DNA of 64,000 nucleotides, taken from the NCBI GenBank assembly GCA_040219135.1, contig JAVJTA010000011.1, forward strand, positions 1-64,000, given 5' to 3'. Position 1 is the stretch's first letter. Every line of letters starts with the position of its first letter. The position numbers and the translations under genes are program-made. Below, piece after piece: positions 24,416-32,724 of this stretch. Below the pieces are notes generated by a model. The model was not told the origin of the DNA. It saw only the letters and a program-made list of their open reading frames with translations, and searched no databases. Source of the DNA: UBA7803 sp040219135 (GTDB lineage: Bacteria; Pseudomonadota; Gammaproteobacteria; Pseudomonadales; Azotimanducaceae).

Positions 24416-27400
24416 GCGGCGGCTCCCTGAGTGATGCCTTCGAGTCTGTCTTCGAGCGCCTCGCCGGCTCGCTGCAAAGCGTCCAGCATCCCGGGTTCCG
24501 GCGACCAGTAGGCGCGCTCCTGAGCCTCCAGCAGGCGGTTTGCCAGGCGCATGGAGGCGGTGGGGTTGAGTTCGGCCAGGCGGTTGCGCATCACCTCGTC
24601 GAGCACGAACGTGTTCGACAGTTCGCGATACACCCAGGGGGCGACCTGCCCGGTGGTGGCCGACCAGCCCATGGTGTTGGTGATGTGCACTTCGATCTGA
24701 TGCACGCCTTCGTAGCCGTGCTCCAGCATTTCTTCGTACCAGTGCGGATTGAGAATCCTCGTGCGGGTTTCCAGCGCCACCTGATCCGAAAGGCTGCGCA
24801 CGGTACCGGCGCCCTGCGTGTGATCGCCGATGAACGTCGGCACCTCCTGACCGCGCGCCTGGCGCACCGCGCGGCTGATGCCGCCGAGGGAATCGAAGTA
24901 GTGATCCACGGTGGTGACGCCGAGTTCCAGCGAGTCCAGGTTCTGGTAGGTGAGTTCCACGTGGCCGAGCACATCGGCGAGCAGCTCCGGGCGCGACGTC
25001 GGTGTCGAATCGGTGCCGTAGGCGAAGCACTTGCGCCGGGTGAACATCTCGCCGAGCTCGCCTTCGTCCTGCCACACGCCGTTGTCCACCATCATGTTGA
25101 CGTTGGCGCCGTAGGCGCCGTCGGCGTTGCTGAACACGCGCAGAGCCGCATCGGCCAGGGTGCCGCCATGGGCCTGCTGGTAGGCGAGCGCGTGCCGGCG
25201 GATCGGATTCAGCTCGAGCGGTTCGTCGGCCTCGGCGGCTTTCAGCGCCGCGTCCGCCAGCAGCCGGGTCTGATTCGGCAGCAGGTCGCGGAATATGCCT
25301 GACAGGGTGATCACCACGTCGATCCGGCCCCGGCCGAGCTCGTCGAGCGGGATCAGGTCGGCTCCGGCGAGGCGGCCGTAGCTGTCCATGCGCGGCGCCG
25401 CGCCGATCAGCGCCAGCGCCTGACCGATGGCCACGCCCTCGGTCTTCAGGTTGTCCGTGCCCCACAGCACCATGGCCAGGGTTTCCGGCAGCGCCGCGCC
25501 GTCGCGCCGGTAGCGTTCCAGAAGGCAGTCCGCCTGGCGCCGGCCCTCGCTCACCGCGAAGCGGCTCGGCAGGCGCATGGGATCGAAGCCGTGCAGGTTG
25601 CGACCGGTGGGCAGGATGTCGGGGTTGCGCAGCAGGTCGCCGCCGACCACGGGCGCCACGTAGCCGCCGTCCAGGGCGTGAACGATAGCGTCGAGTTCCG
25701 TGTCGGTGCGCAGCAACACAGCGCTGCGCGCGAGCGCCGTAAGCTCCGGCGTCGTCTCGCCCTTGGGCAGGGTCTGCGGATCGCCGTCCACCAGAACCTC
25801 CAGGGTTTCGGCGTCCAGGCTCAGGGACCGGGAGCGCGCCATGGCTTCGACCATGCCACGGCGATCGGCCGCATCCGGGGCCGCGCCCACCACGTGCAGC
25901 CCGCAGGGAATCAGCGTGTGCTCCAGCTCGTCGAGACGCAGACGCAACGCCTCCACGGCGACCTCCGCGTCCTCCCAGGCCGGCTCCGCCGCATCGAGAT
26001 CGAGCGCCGCCGCCTGCGCCTGAATCAGCGCCGCCAGGCGTTCGAGTTCCGTGGCGTTGCTGCTTCCGGCGCGAAACCGGTTCAGCGACCCGCGCAGATC
26101 GCTCAGACCCTGGTAGAGACCGGCTTCCGCCACCGGCGGCGTCAGGTAGGTGATGGTGGTGGCCTGGGCACGGCGTTTCGCGATGCTGCCTTCCGACGGG
26201 TTGTTGGCGGCATACAGGTACAGGTTCGGCAGCGCGCCGATGAGCCGGTCCGGCCAGCACTCGGCGGACAGTCCCGCCTGCTTGCCGGGCATGAACTCGA
26301 GCGCACCGTGGGTGCCGAAGTGCAGCACCGCGGCGGCGCCGAAGTCATGCTTGATGTAGCGGTAGAAGGCCGCGAACGCGTGAGTGGGCGCGAAGCCGCG
26401 CTCGAACAGCATGCGCATCGGGTCACCTTCGTAGCCGAAGCCCGGCTGCACGCCGACGAAGACGTTGCCGAAGCGCGCACCGAGCACCTGAAGGTTCGAC
26501 CCATCGGTCTGAATCCGTCCCGGTGCCGGCCCCCACTGCGCTTCGATCTCCGCGAGGTGGGGTTCGCGAGCCACATGCTCTTCCAGCGGAATCTCGGTAT
26601 GCACGTTGGCCGCGCTGCCGTAACGATCGCGGTTGCCGTTCAGCAGCCGATCGCGCAGTTCGGCCACCGACTCCGGCAGCTCCACGCGGTAGCCCTCGCG
26701 GGCCAGACGCTCGAGGGTGTTGAACAGCGAAGGAAACACCGCCAGGTGCGCGGCCGAGCCGGTACCACCGGAGTTCGGCGGGAAGTCGAACAGCACCACG
26801 GCAACCTTGCGTTCGGCGCGGTCCGAGCGGCGCAGATCCACCAGCTTGCGCACCCGCTCTGCCAGGGTCGCCGCGCGCTCGGGATGCGCCGCCATACGTC
26901 GGGCATCGGCACCGTCCGTGCGGGAACGACCCCCGTAGACCATCGCGCCGCCGGCGCCGTCGAGCTCGGGAATCGCCACCATCATGGTCGCTTCGAGCGG
27001 CAGCAGGCCGCGTTCGCTCGCCTGCCACTGCTCCAGGGTCTGGAATTCCAGCGCCTGGGCCGACAGATACGGCACATCGAGGCGGCTCAGCAGCGCTTCG
27101 GCGGCCGCGGAATCGTTGTATGCCGGTCCGCCGACCAGGGAGAAACCGGTGAGTGACACCACCGCGTCCACCGTCGGCCGACCGTCCTCGATGAAGAACG
27201 CCTCCACCGCCTCACGGGCGTCGAGCCCGCTCGAGAACGCCGGCACCGGCTCGAGCCCCCGCGCCTGCAGCGCGTCGATCACGCCGTCGTAATGGGCCGT
27301 GTTGCCGGCCAGCACGTAGGATCGCATGACAATCAGACCAACCCGTCCGGACGCTTGTCTCACACGCGGCAGAGCCGCCGGATCGGAGCCGATGCGCCCC

Positions 27401-28095
27401 GCGATCTGCGGGTGGTAAACGCCGACTTCCGGATACTCGACGGGGGCATCGGCCTTGCAGCGACCGCCAACGTTTTTGCGCGGGCCCGAGGCGTAGCGCC
27501 CCACCAGCAGCCGGATGAGATTGGTGATGTTGTCCTGGGAGCCGAGCAACCAGTAGCGCATGGCGAGGAAATAGATGCGCAGATCCTGCGCGGTGCCCGG
27601 TATGAAACGCAGGATCTGCGGCAGCCGGCGCAGCACGGCCATCTGCCGGGCGCCCGCAGTGGCTGGCTGGCCATTGTCCTTCGGTTTGCCGCGGAGCTTC
27701 TTGAGCAGCGCCAGGCCGCCGCCGTCGGACTTGCTCATGTCCAGCGAACCCATGCGCGTCAGGCGCGACACCTCGGGTGCGGCGAGACAGCAGATCATGG
27801 CGTCGCAGTGGGGCCGGCGTGCCTCGAGGGCATCGCGCACCGCCTCGACGTGATCCTCCATGAACAGCATGCTGGCGAAGATGATGTCCGCGCGGGCGAT
27901 GTCCGCCCGGCAGGCGTCGAGTTCCGCGGGATCACCGCACCACTCGGAAGCGGAGTAGAGCTTCAGCTCGAGGCCGGGGACCTCACGCGCAAGCGCGCTC
28001 CTGGCCAGATCGGTCGCACCGGCCAGGTGGCTGTCCAGCGTGACCATCACCACCCGCACGGGCGTGGCGTCAACGGCCGAAGTGTGCTTTGGCAT
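24412..28095 (-). CDS. bchH: Magnesium chelatase subunit BchH
   Basis: A 1227-residue CobN/Mg-chelatase catalytic subunit that binds protoporphyrin IX. Family features include the N-terminal VRVVMVTLDSHLAGA, the central LHFGTHGALEFMPGKQAGLS and the C-terminal YGTDSTPTSRPELLADVLGHVELTYQNLDS, split here only for description. The length is normal. It works with BchI and BchD, encoded at 60.1-63.1 kb. Its start lies 26 bases inside bchB. Confidence 0.97.
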   Translation of the reverse strand: MPKHTSAVDATPVRVVMVTLDSHLAGATDLARSALAREVPGLELKLYSASEWCGDPAELDACRADIARADIIFASMLFMEDHVEAVRDALEARRPHCDAMICCLAAPEVSRLTRMGSLDMSKSDGGGLALLKKLRGKPKDNGQPATAGARQMAVLRRLPQILRFIPGTAQDLRIYFLAMRYWLLGSQDNITNLIRLLVGRYASGPRKNVGGRCKADAPVEYPEVGVYHPQIAGRIGSDPAALPRVRQASGRVGLIVMRSYVLAGNTAHYDGVIDALQARGLEPVPAFSSGLDAREAVEAFFIEDGRPTVDAVVSLTGFSLVGGPAYNDSAAAEALLSRLDVPYLSAQALEFQTLEQWQASERGLLPLEATMMVAIPELDGAGGAMVYGGRSRTDGADARRMAAHPERAATLAERVRKLVDLRRSDRAERKVAVVLFDFPPNSGGTGSAAHLAVFPSLFNTLERLAREGYRVELPESVAELRDRLLNGNRDRYGSAANVHTEIPLEEHVAREPHLAEIEAQWGPAPGRIQTDGSNLQVLGARFGNVFVGVQPGFGYEGDPMRMLFERGFAPTHAFAAFYRYIKHDFGAAAVLHFGTHGALEFMPGKQAGLSAECWPDRLIGALPNLYLYAANNPSEGSIAKRRAQATTITYLTPPVAEAGLYQGLSDLRGSLNRFRAGSSNATELERLAALIQAQAAALDLDAAEPAWEDAEVAVEALRLRLDELEHTLIPCGLHVVGAAPDAADRRGMVEAMARSRSLSLDAETLEVLVDGDPQTLPKGETTPELTALARSAVLLRTDTELDAIVHALDGGYVAPVVGGDLLRNPDILPTGRNLHGFDPMRLPSRFAVSEGRRQADCLLERYRRDGAALPETLAMVLWGTDNLKTEGVAIGQALALIGAAPRMDSYGRLAGADLIPLDELGRGRIDVVITLSGIFRDLLPNQTRLLADAALKAAEADEPLELNPIRRHALAYQQAHGGTLADAALRVFSNADGAYGANVNMMVDNGVWQDEGELGEMFTRRKCFAYGTDSTPTSRPELLADVLGHVELTYQNLDSLELGVTTVDHYFDSLGGISRAVRQARGQEVPTFIGDHTQGAGTVRSLSDQVALETRTRILNPHWYEEMLEHGYEGVHQIEVHITNTMGWSATTGQVAPWVYRELSNTFVLDEVMRNRLAELNPTASMRLANRLLEAQERAYWSPEPGMLDALQRAGEALEDRLEGITQGAAA

Positions 28096-29635
28096 CGTAC
28101 AGTGTCTCGATGGTTATCTCTGTCAGGCCGCGCTCGCGGGCGTAGGCTTCGGTGTTGTTGCGGGCTTTACCGCGCACGAAGAAGGGAATCTTCTTCAGCT
28201 CGCGGGAGGCGTCGTCGGTCCAGCCGGTGGCGCAAGCCGTTTCGGTGGCCACGGTCTCGACCTCGCCTGCCCCCTCACGCGCCTCGAGCCGCGTTTCGGC
28301 GGCCAGGTGCGATGCCCCGTGATCGCCGAACTCGAAGTCCTCGCGGAACATCTGCAGCAGATGCTCCTCGAGGCCCATGGTCAGCGGGTGCACCCAGGTG
28401 TCGAAAATCACGTTGGCGCCTTCCCACCCCATCTGCGGCGAGTAGCGCGCCGGAGCGTCCTGGACGTGGAACGGGGCCGAGATCACCGCGCAGGGAATAC
28501 CCAGGCGCTTCGCGATGTGGCGCTCCATCTGGGTACCGAGCACCAGCTCCGGCGCCAGCTCGGCCACCAGCGCCTCGACCTCCAGGTAGTCGTCGCTGAT
28601 CAGCGCATCGAGCCCCAGCGACTTCGCGCAGGCGCGAACCTGACGCGCCTGCTCGCGGGCGTAGGTGCCCAGACCCACGACCTCGAAGCCGAGCTCCTCG
28701 CTGGCGATTCGCGCGGCGGCACACGCGTGGGTGGCGTCGCCGAAGATGAAGACGCGCTTGCCGGTGAGGTAGGTGGAATCCACCGAGCGCGAGTACCAGG
28801 GCAGCCGCGAGCGTGCCGGTTCGAGCGGCGGCGTGAGATCGAGCAGCGCCGCGAGCTCGGCGAGAAACGCCTGGGTGGCGCCGACGCCGATGGGGACGGT
28901 CGTGACCATCGGTTGCCCGAAGGTCTTCTCCAGCCAGCGGCCGGCGGTTTCCGCAATCTCGGGATACAGGCAGACGTTCACGTCGGCGTCCGGAAGGCGC
29001 TGCAGATCCCGGGGCGAGGCGCCGGCGGGCGCTACCACGTTCACGTCCACGCCCAGGTCGTCGAGCAGCCGGCTGACCTCGATCACGTCGTCGCGACAGC
29101 GGAACCCGAGCGCCGTCGGTCCCAACAGATTCGCTCGGGGGCGAGCCCCGGGCGCGCGCGACGGCGTCGGACGCTCTCTGAGCTCGGCAGCAATGGGATT
29201 CAGCAGCGCCCGCACCAGGTGGTAGAAGGTCTCGCTGGCGCCGAAATTCTCCTTGCGCGAGTAAGCCGGCAGCTCGAGCGGCACCACGGGGACCGGCAGA
29301 TTCATGCCCCTGGCAAGGGCGCCGGGCTGATCCTGAATCAGTTCCGCCGTGCAGGACTCCCCTACCAGCAGCACTTCCGGTTTGAAGCGCTCACAGGCGT
29401 CCGCCAGGGTCCGCTTGACCAGCGCCGCGGTGTCACCGCCGAGGTCCCGGGCCTGGAATGTGGTGTAGGTGACCGGCGGACGCCGGTCGTGGCGTTCGAT
29501 CATGGTGAACAGCAGGTCGGCGTAAGTGTCGCCCTGGGGCGCATGGAGCACGTAGTGCACGTTGCGCATGGAAGTGGCGATGCGCATCGCGCCGACGTGG
29601 GTCGGCCCTTCGTAGGTCCACAGGGTGAGCTTCAC
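28070..29635 (-). CDS. bchB: Dark-operative protochlorophyllide reductase subunit BchB
   Basis: 521 residues. It forms the catalytic component with BchN. The GTG start (VKLTLWTYEGPTHVGAMR) is the conserved N-terminus and overlaps the bchN stop (GTGA). VLLVGESCTAELIQDQPG carries the cluster cysteine region, and the C-terminal APWTDDASRELKKIPFFVRGKAR-like motif is present (WTDDASRELKKIPFFVR). The length is normal for the family. Confidence 0.97.
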   Translation of the reverse strand: MKLTLWTYEGPTHVGAMRIATSMRNVHYVLHAPQGDTYADLLFTMIERHDRRPPVTYTTFQARDLGGDTAALVKRTLADACERFKPEVLLVGESCTAELIQDQPGALARGMNLPVPVVPLELPAYSRKENFGASETFYHLVRALLNPIAAELRERPTPSRAPGARPRANLLGPTALGFRCRDDVIEVSRLLDDLGVDVNVVAPAGASPRDLQRLPDADVNVCLYPEIAETAGRWLEKTFGQPMVTTVPIGVGATQAFLAELAALLDLTPPLEPARSRLPWYSRSVDSTYLTGKRVFIFGDATHACAAARIASEELGFEVVGLGTYAREQARQVRACAKSLGLDALISDDYLEVEALVAELAPELVLGTQMERHIAKRLGIPCAVISAPFHVQDAPARYSPQMGWEGANVIFDTWVHPLTMGLEEHLLQMFREDFEFGDHGASHLAAETRLEAREGAGEVETVATETACATGWTDDASRELKKIPFFVRGKARNNTEAYARERGLTEITIETLYDAKAHFGR

Positions 29636-30942
29636 GACCCGCCTCCGCCGCCGACGCTGGCGGCGAGGCGTGAGCGGCGCGCCAGCGGCCGGGCGAACAG
29701 CTCGGCGAGATCCGCCGCCTGCTCGTAGCCGTGTACCGGACTGAACACCAGTTCGATCGACCACTTGGTGATTCGCCCCTCGGCTTCAAGCGGATTCGCG
29801 AGTCCGAGCCCGCAGACCACCATGTCGGGATCGTCCAGCGCGACGCGATCCAGCTGGCGCTCGACGTCCTGGCCTTCTGACAAGCGTACCGACGTAGGCA
29901 GACGATCGAGTTCGGCACCCACTACCTGGCGGTCGAGAAACGGCACGCCCACCTCGGCAAGCTCCATGCCGCACTCTTCGGCGAGGAACCGGGCAAGAGG
30001 AATTTCCAGCTGCGAATCGGGAAGAAACGTGATGCGCTGGCCGGCGAGACGCTCGCGGTAACGCTCGAGCGCGCGTTGCGCCCGGCCGGCCGGCGCCGCC
30101 GTGACCGCGGCGAAAGCCTCGGCGCTCACCCCGAACTCGGTCGCCGCCGCGCGAAGCCAGTCCGTCGTCCCGACGACGCCGAACGGAAAGGCTGCGGCAA
30201 CATGGCGACCCCCGCGCGCGACCAGCGCGCGCAGCGTCTCGCCGAGAAACGGCTGGGCCAGCAGCACCCGGGTCCCTGGCCCCACGGCCGGGAGTTCCGC
30301 CGTGCGCCGCGGCGGCAGAAACTCAACCGATCTGATGCCGAAGGCCCCGAACAGACGCCGGAACTGATCCTCCACCACTTCCGGCAACGCGCCCACGACC
30401 AGCAGGCGCTCGGCATCGTCTGCCGGCAGCTCGTCCACCAGAGCGCGCAGACAGGCGTCTTCGCCCTGGGTGAACGTGGTTTCAATGCCGCTGCCGGAGT
30501 AGCTGAGCACCCGGGTCCGGCCGGCGTGGGTCCGGGTCAGGCGCCGCGCGGCGACGCCGAGATCGAGTTTGATGACCTCCGACGGACACGAGCCGACCAG
30601 AAACAGCGTGCTGATGTCGGGTCGCCGGGCGAGCAGCTGGTCCACGACCCGATCGAGTTCGTCGTGACAGTCGGCCATGCCGGAGAGATCGCGGTCGTCG
30701 AGGATGGCGGTGGCGAAGCGGGGCTCGGCAAAGATCATCACGCCGGCCGCAGACTGGATCAGATGCGCGCAGGTTCGCGAGCCGATCACCAGGAAGAAGG
30801 CATCCTGCATCTTGCGATGCAGCCAGACGATACCGGTGAGCCCGCAGAACACTTCGCGCTGGCCACGCTCCCGCAGAATGAAACGTTCTTCGCCACAACC
30901 GGCAGCCGCCGGATCGACGAGTTCTACGGGATTGACGCTCAC
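29632..30942 (-). CDS. bchN: Dark-operative protochlorophyllide reductase subunit BchN
   Basis: 436 residues. The three 4Fe-4S cysteines are seen at Cys16 (AAAGCGEE), Cys33 (EVFCGLTG) and Cys58 (GSRTCAHL). LFLVGSCPSEVIKLDL and VLSYSGSGIETTFTQGED are typical. The GTG start overlaps the bchF stop (GTGA). The C-terminus ends in a short Arg/Gly-rich tail. Confidence 0.97.
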   Translation of the reverse strand: MSVNPVELVDPAAAGCGEERFILRERGQREVFCGLTGIVWLHRKMQDAFFLVIGSRTCAHLIQSAAGVMIFAEPRFATAILDDRDLSGMADCHDELDRVVDQLLARRPDISTLFLVGSCPSEVIKLDLGVAARRLTRTHAGRTRVLSYSGSGIETTFTQGEDACLRALVDELPADDAERLLVVGALPEVVEDQFRRLFGAFGIRSVEFLPPRRTAELPAVGPGTRVLLAQPFLGETLRALVARGGRHVAAAFPFGVVGTTDWLRAAATEFGVSAEAFAAVTAAPAGRAQRALERYRERLAGQRITFLPDSQLEIPLARFLAEECGMELAEVGVPFLDRQVVGAELDRLPTSVRLSEGQDVERQLDRVALDDPDMVVCGLGLANPLEAEGRITKWSIELVFSPVHGYEQAADLAELFARPLARRSRLAASVGGGGGS

Positions 30943-31487
30943 CCGCGCGATTCCGCCAGGGCAAGCCCGAGGCCGGCGGCGGGCGCGGGTTCAGGCCCCT
31001 CGCCCCAGGCAACGTCGCGTCGCGCGCGGCGGAACTTGAGCAGGAACTGGGTGGCGTTGACCGAGTACGCGGCGTAGGCAGCCAGGGCCAGCAGCATCTG
31101 CTGCGTCGGCGTCCCGAGATCGTACAGCCATGCCAGCAGGTAGGCGCTGTGCAGCGCAATCACCGCCATGCTGACCACGTCCTCCCAGAAGAACGCCGGC
31201 GCAAAGAGATAGCGGCCGTAGACGTCGCGCTCCCAGAGCGCGCCCGTGATCATGATGGTGTAAAGAAAGGCGGTCTTGACGATGACGGAGACGGTGGCGG
31301 CACCGAGGCCGGCTCCGCTCATCAGGAAGCGCAATACGAGCACCAGGCTGACAGCGAAAGCGAGGAACTGCAGGGCCGCAAGCACCCCCTGTACCGGGGT
31401 CCAGATCGAGGCGTCACGGCGTCGGCGCTGGTCGGCGGTGTACAGTCGGCCGGCGCTGGCTGGGCGTGTGCCGGACGTCGCTGCCAT
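30939..31487 (-). CDS. bchF: 3-vinyl bacteriochlorophyllide hydratase
   Basis: A 182-residue membrane protein that hydrates the C3 vinyl group on the way to bacteriochlorophyll a. Hydrophobic helices are interspersed with ALWERDVYGRYLFAPAFFWEDVVSMAVIALH, a strongly conserved BchF block (FWEDVVS). The start MAATSGTRPAS has AGAGGGG 6 bases upstream; the in-frame ATG 11 codons earlier lies beyond the predicted transcription start region. It is the first gene of the 13.9-kb minus-strand run down to puhE. Confidence 0.95.
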   Translation of the reverse strand: MAATSGTRPASAGRLYTADQRRRRDASIWTPVQGVLAALQFLAFAVSLVLVLRFLMSGAGLGAATVSVIVKTAFLYTIMITGALWERDVYGRYLFAPAFFWEDVVSMAVIALHSAYLLAWLYDLGTPTQQMLLALAAYAAYSVNATQFLLKFRRARRDVAWGEGPEPAPAAGLGLALAESRG

Positions 31488-31518
31488 GAATTCCCCTCTT
31501 GCGTCGTGTCTGAGGGGC

Positions 31519-31560
31519 AATATAGGCAGCGCGCGCTTGCAATGTCAATCAAAGCAGACG
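31519..31560 (-). promoter_or_regulatory. bchF promoter with near-consensus PpsR site
   Basis: On the minus strand TTGACA (31543-31548) and TATATT (31519-31524) are separated by 18 bases, a strong sigma-70 pattern. It would start transcription about 25 bases before the bchF ATG. TGTCAATCAAAGCAGACG (31543-31560) is a TGT-N12-ACA PpsR-type dyad with one mismatch and covers the -35 box. A second degenerate copy (TGT-N12-ATA, 31507-31524) covers the -10 box. Confidence 0.6.
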
Positions 31561-31608
31561 TAAACTCGCATTTACACAATCATTTGCGACCGGCAATTTC
31601 CAGCCGGT

Positions 31609-31637
31609 TTGACCAGGAGTGTCAATGGGGGTTTACT
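31609..31637 (+). promoter_or_regulatory. Candidate ppaA promoter with near-consensus PpsR site
   Basis: TTGACC (31609-31614), a 17-base spacer and TTTACT (31632-31637) form a plausible plus-strand promoter about 125 bases before ppaA. The dyad TGT-N12-ACT at 31620-31637 overlaps its spacer and -10 box with one mismatch to the PpsR consensus. This would make the regulator genes subject to PpsR themselves. Confidence 0.4.
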
Positions 31638-31736
31638 TCAGCATGAGCGGGCCAGCGCTTTCCGCAGCCCATGCAACCATCAGCAGTCGGTTGCCATTGG
31701 CGACGCTGAGCAAGATCCGGAGCCTGGGAACTGAAA

Positions 31737-31757
31737 CCTGAGGGCGAACGCCTCAGG
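31737..31757 (+). promoter_or_regulatory. Leader stem-loop before ppaA
   Basis: CCTGAGG (31737-31743) and CCTCAGG (31751-31757) form a perfect 7-bp stem with a 7-base loop, ending 4 bases before the ATG at 31762. It could affect initiation or choose between the ATG and the GTG at 31777. It is too small for a cobalamin riboswitch. Confidence 0.45.
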
Positions 31758-31761
31758 GCAA

Positions 31762-32670
31762 ATGGGGGAGCGCTTCGTGGCCGAATCCATCATTTCTTCA
31801 ACCGCCGACGCGCTGTTGCGGCGCATGACCTTCCGCAAGGCGCACGCTCACCGCGTGCTGCCCCTGGCGCTGTCGAGCCTGGTCGAGGAAGAAGTCATTC
31901 CGCGCCTGCACAGACCGGCGTCGCGCATCGAGCCCGCCGCGCAGGGTTGCGGAGTGTGGGGCGAACTCGACGGGTTCGTCCGGCAGCGCCCGCCGCCGCC
32001 GCCGGAAATCGGTCATCGCGACGTCACCCTCGTTGCCAAGGCGCTGCTCAAGCAGGACCTGCACGGCGCCTGGCGCGTGGTCAAAACCAAGTTCGACGCC
32101 GGCGTCGACAGCGAACGTCTGGCCGTGGAACTGCTCGGTCCGGTGGCCCGGCATCTCGGTGAGCTGTGGGAAGCCGACCGCTGCAGCTTTGCCGACGTGA
32201 CCCTCGGAGCCGGCTATCTGCACCAGCTGCTGCGCGATGTCAGCACGTGCCTCGACCATTCCGCTGAGACGCCCGGATACCATCACCGGGTGCTGCTGCT
32301 GCCGGCGCCCGGCGAGCAGCACATTCTCGGACTGTCAATTCTCGGCGAGAGTTTCCGACGCCGCGGCTGGGACGTCTGCGGCGGCCCGGCCCAGGACCGC
32401 GCCGAGTTGCGCGAGCTGATCCGACGCGAGCACTTCGACCTGATCGGGTTCTCCGTCGGCGCCGACCGCTGGCTCGAAGGACTGTCCCTCGACATTGAGC
32501 AGTTCCGCCGCCAGTCGCGCAACGGCAACCTGCAGGTGCTGGTCGGCGGCTTCGCGATCGAACGGCGCCCGCAGCTGGTCACAGAGCTCGGCGCGCATCT
32601 GAGCGTGAGCGACGCGCGGCTGGCGCCCGACGCCGCATTGTCTATGCTGGAGGAGTCTGAGCACCCCTGA
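31762..32670 (+). CDS. ppaA: PpaA/AerR-family cobalamin-binding regulator
   Basis: 302 residues from the ATG, or 297 from the GTG at 31777, which has GGGGGAG upstream and may be the true start. The C-terminal half is a B12-binding Rossmann domain. EQHILG at residues 185-190 is an ExHxxG variant of the cobalamin motif DxHxxG. HLGELWEADRCSFADVTLG is the helical cap typical of light-sensing B12 proteins. Relatives (PpaA, AerR) bind cobalamin and modulate PpsR/CrtJ in response to light or redox. It lies directly upstream of ppsR, as in other purple bacteria. Confidence 0.9.
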   Translation: MGERFVAESIISSTADALLRRMTFRKAHAHRVLPLALSSLVEEEVIPRLHRPASRIEPAAQGCGVWGELDGFVRQRPPPPPEIGHRDVTLVAKALLKQDLHGAWRVVKTKFDAGVDSERLAVELLGPVARHLGELWEADRCSFADVTLGAGYLHQLLRDVSTCLDHSAETPGYHHRVLLLPAPGEQHILGLSILGESFRRRGWDVCGGPAQDRAELRELIRREHFDLIGFSVGADRWLEGLSLDIEQFRRQSRNGNLQVLVGGFAIERRPQLVTELGAHLSVSDARLAPDAALSMLEESEHP

Positions 32671-32724
32671 TTCGTGCTAGCATGGCGGATTATTTTTGCT
32701 TCCCAGATTTGAGCGGAAAGCACC

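Noticed and set aside
25591..27156. A 521-residue open frame opposite bchH
   Set aside because: Antisense to conserved bchH codons, with low-complexity composition and no ribosome site; a codon-bias artefact.
31700..31762. Cobalamin riboswitch before ppaA
   Set aside because: Only one short stem-loop is present; no B12-box or multi-helix arrangement could be found.
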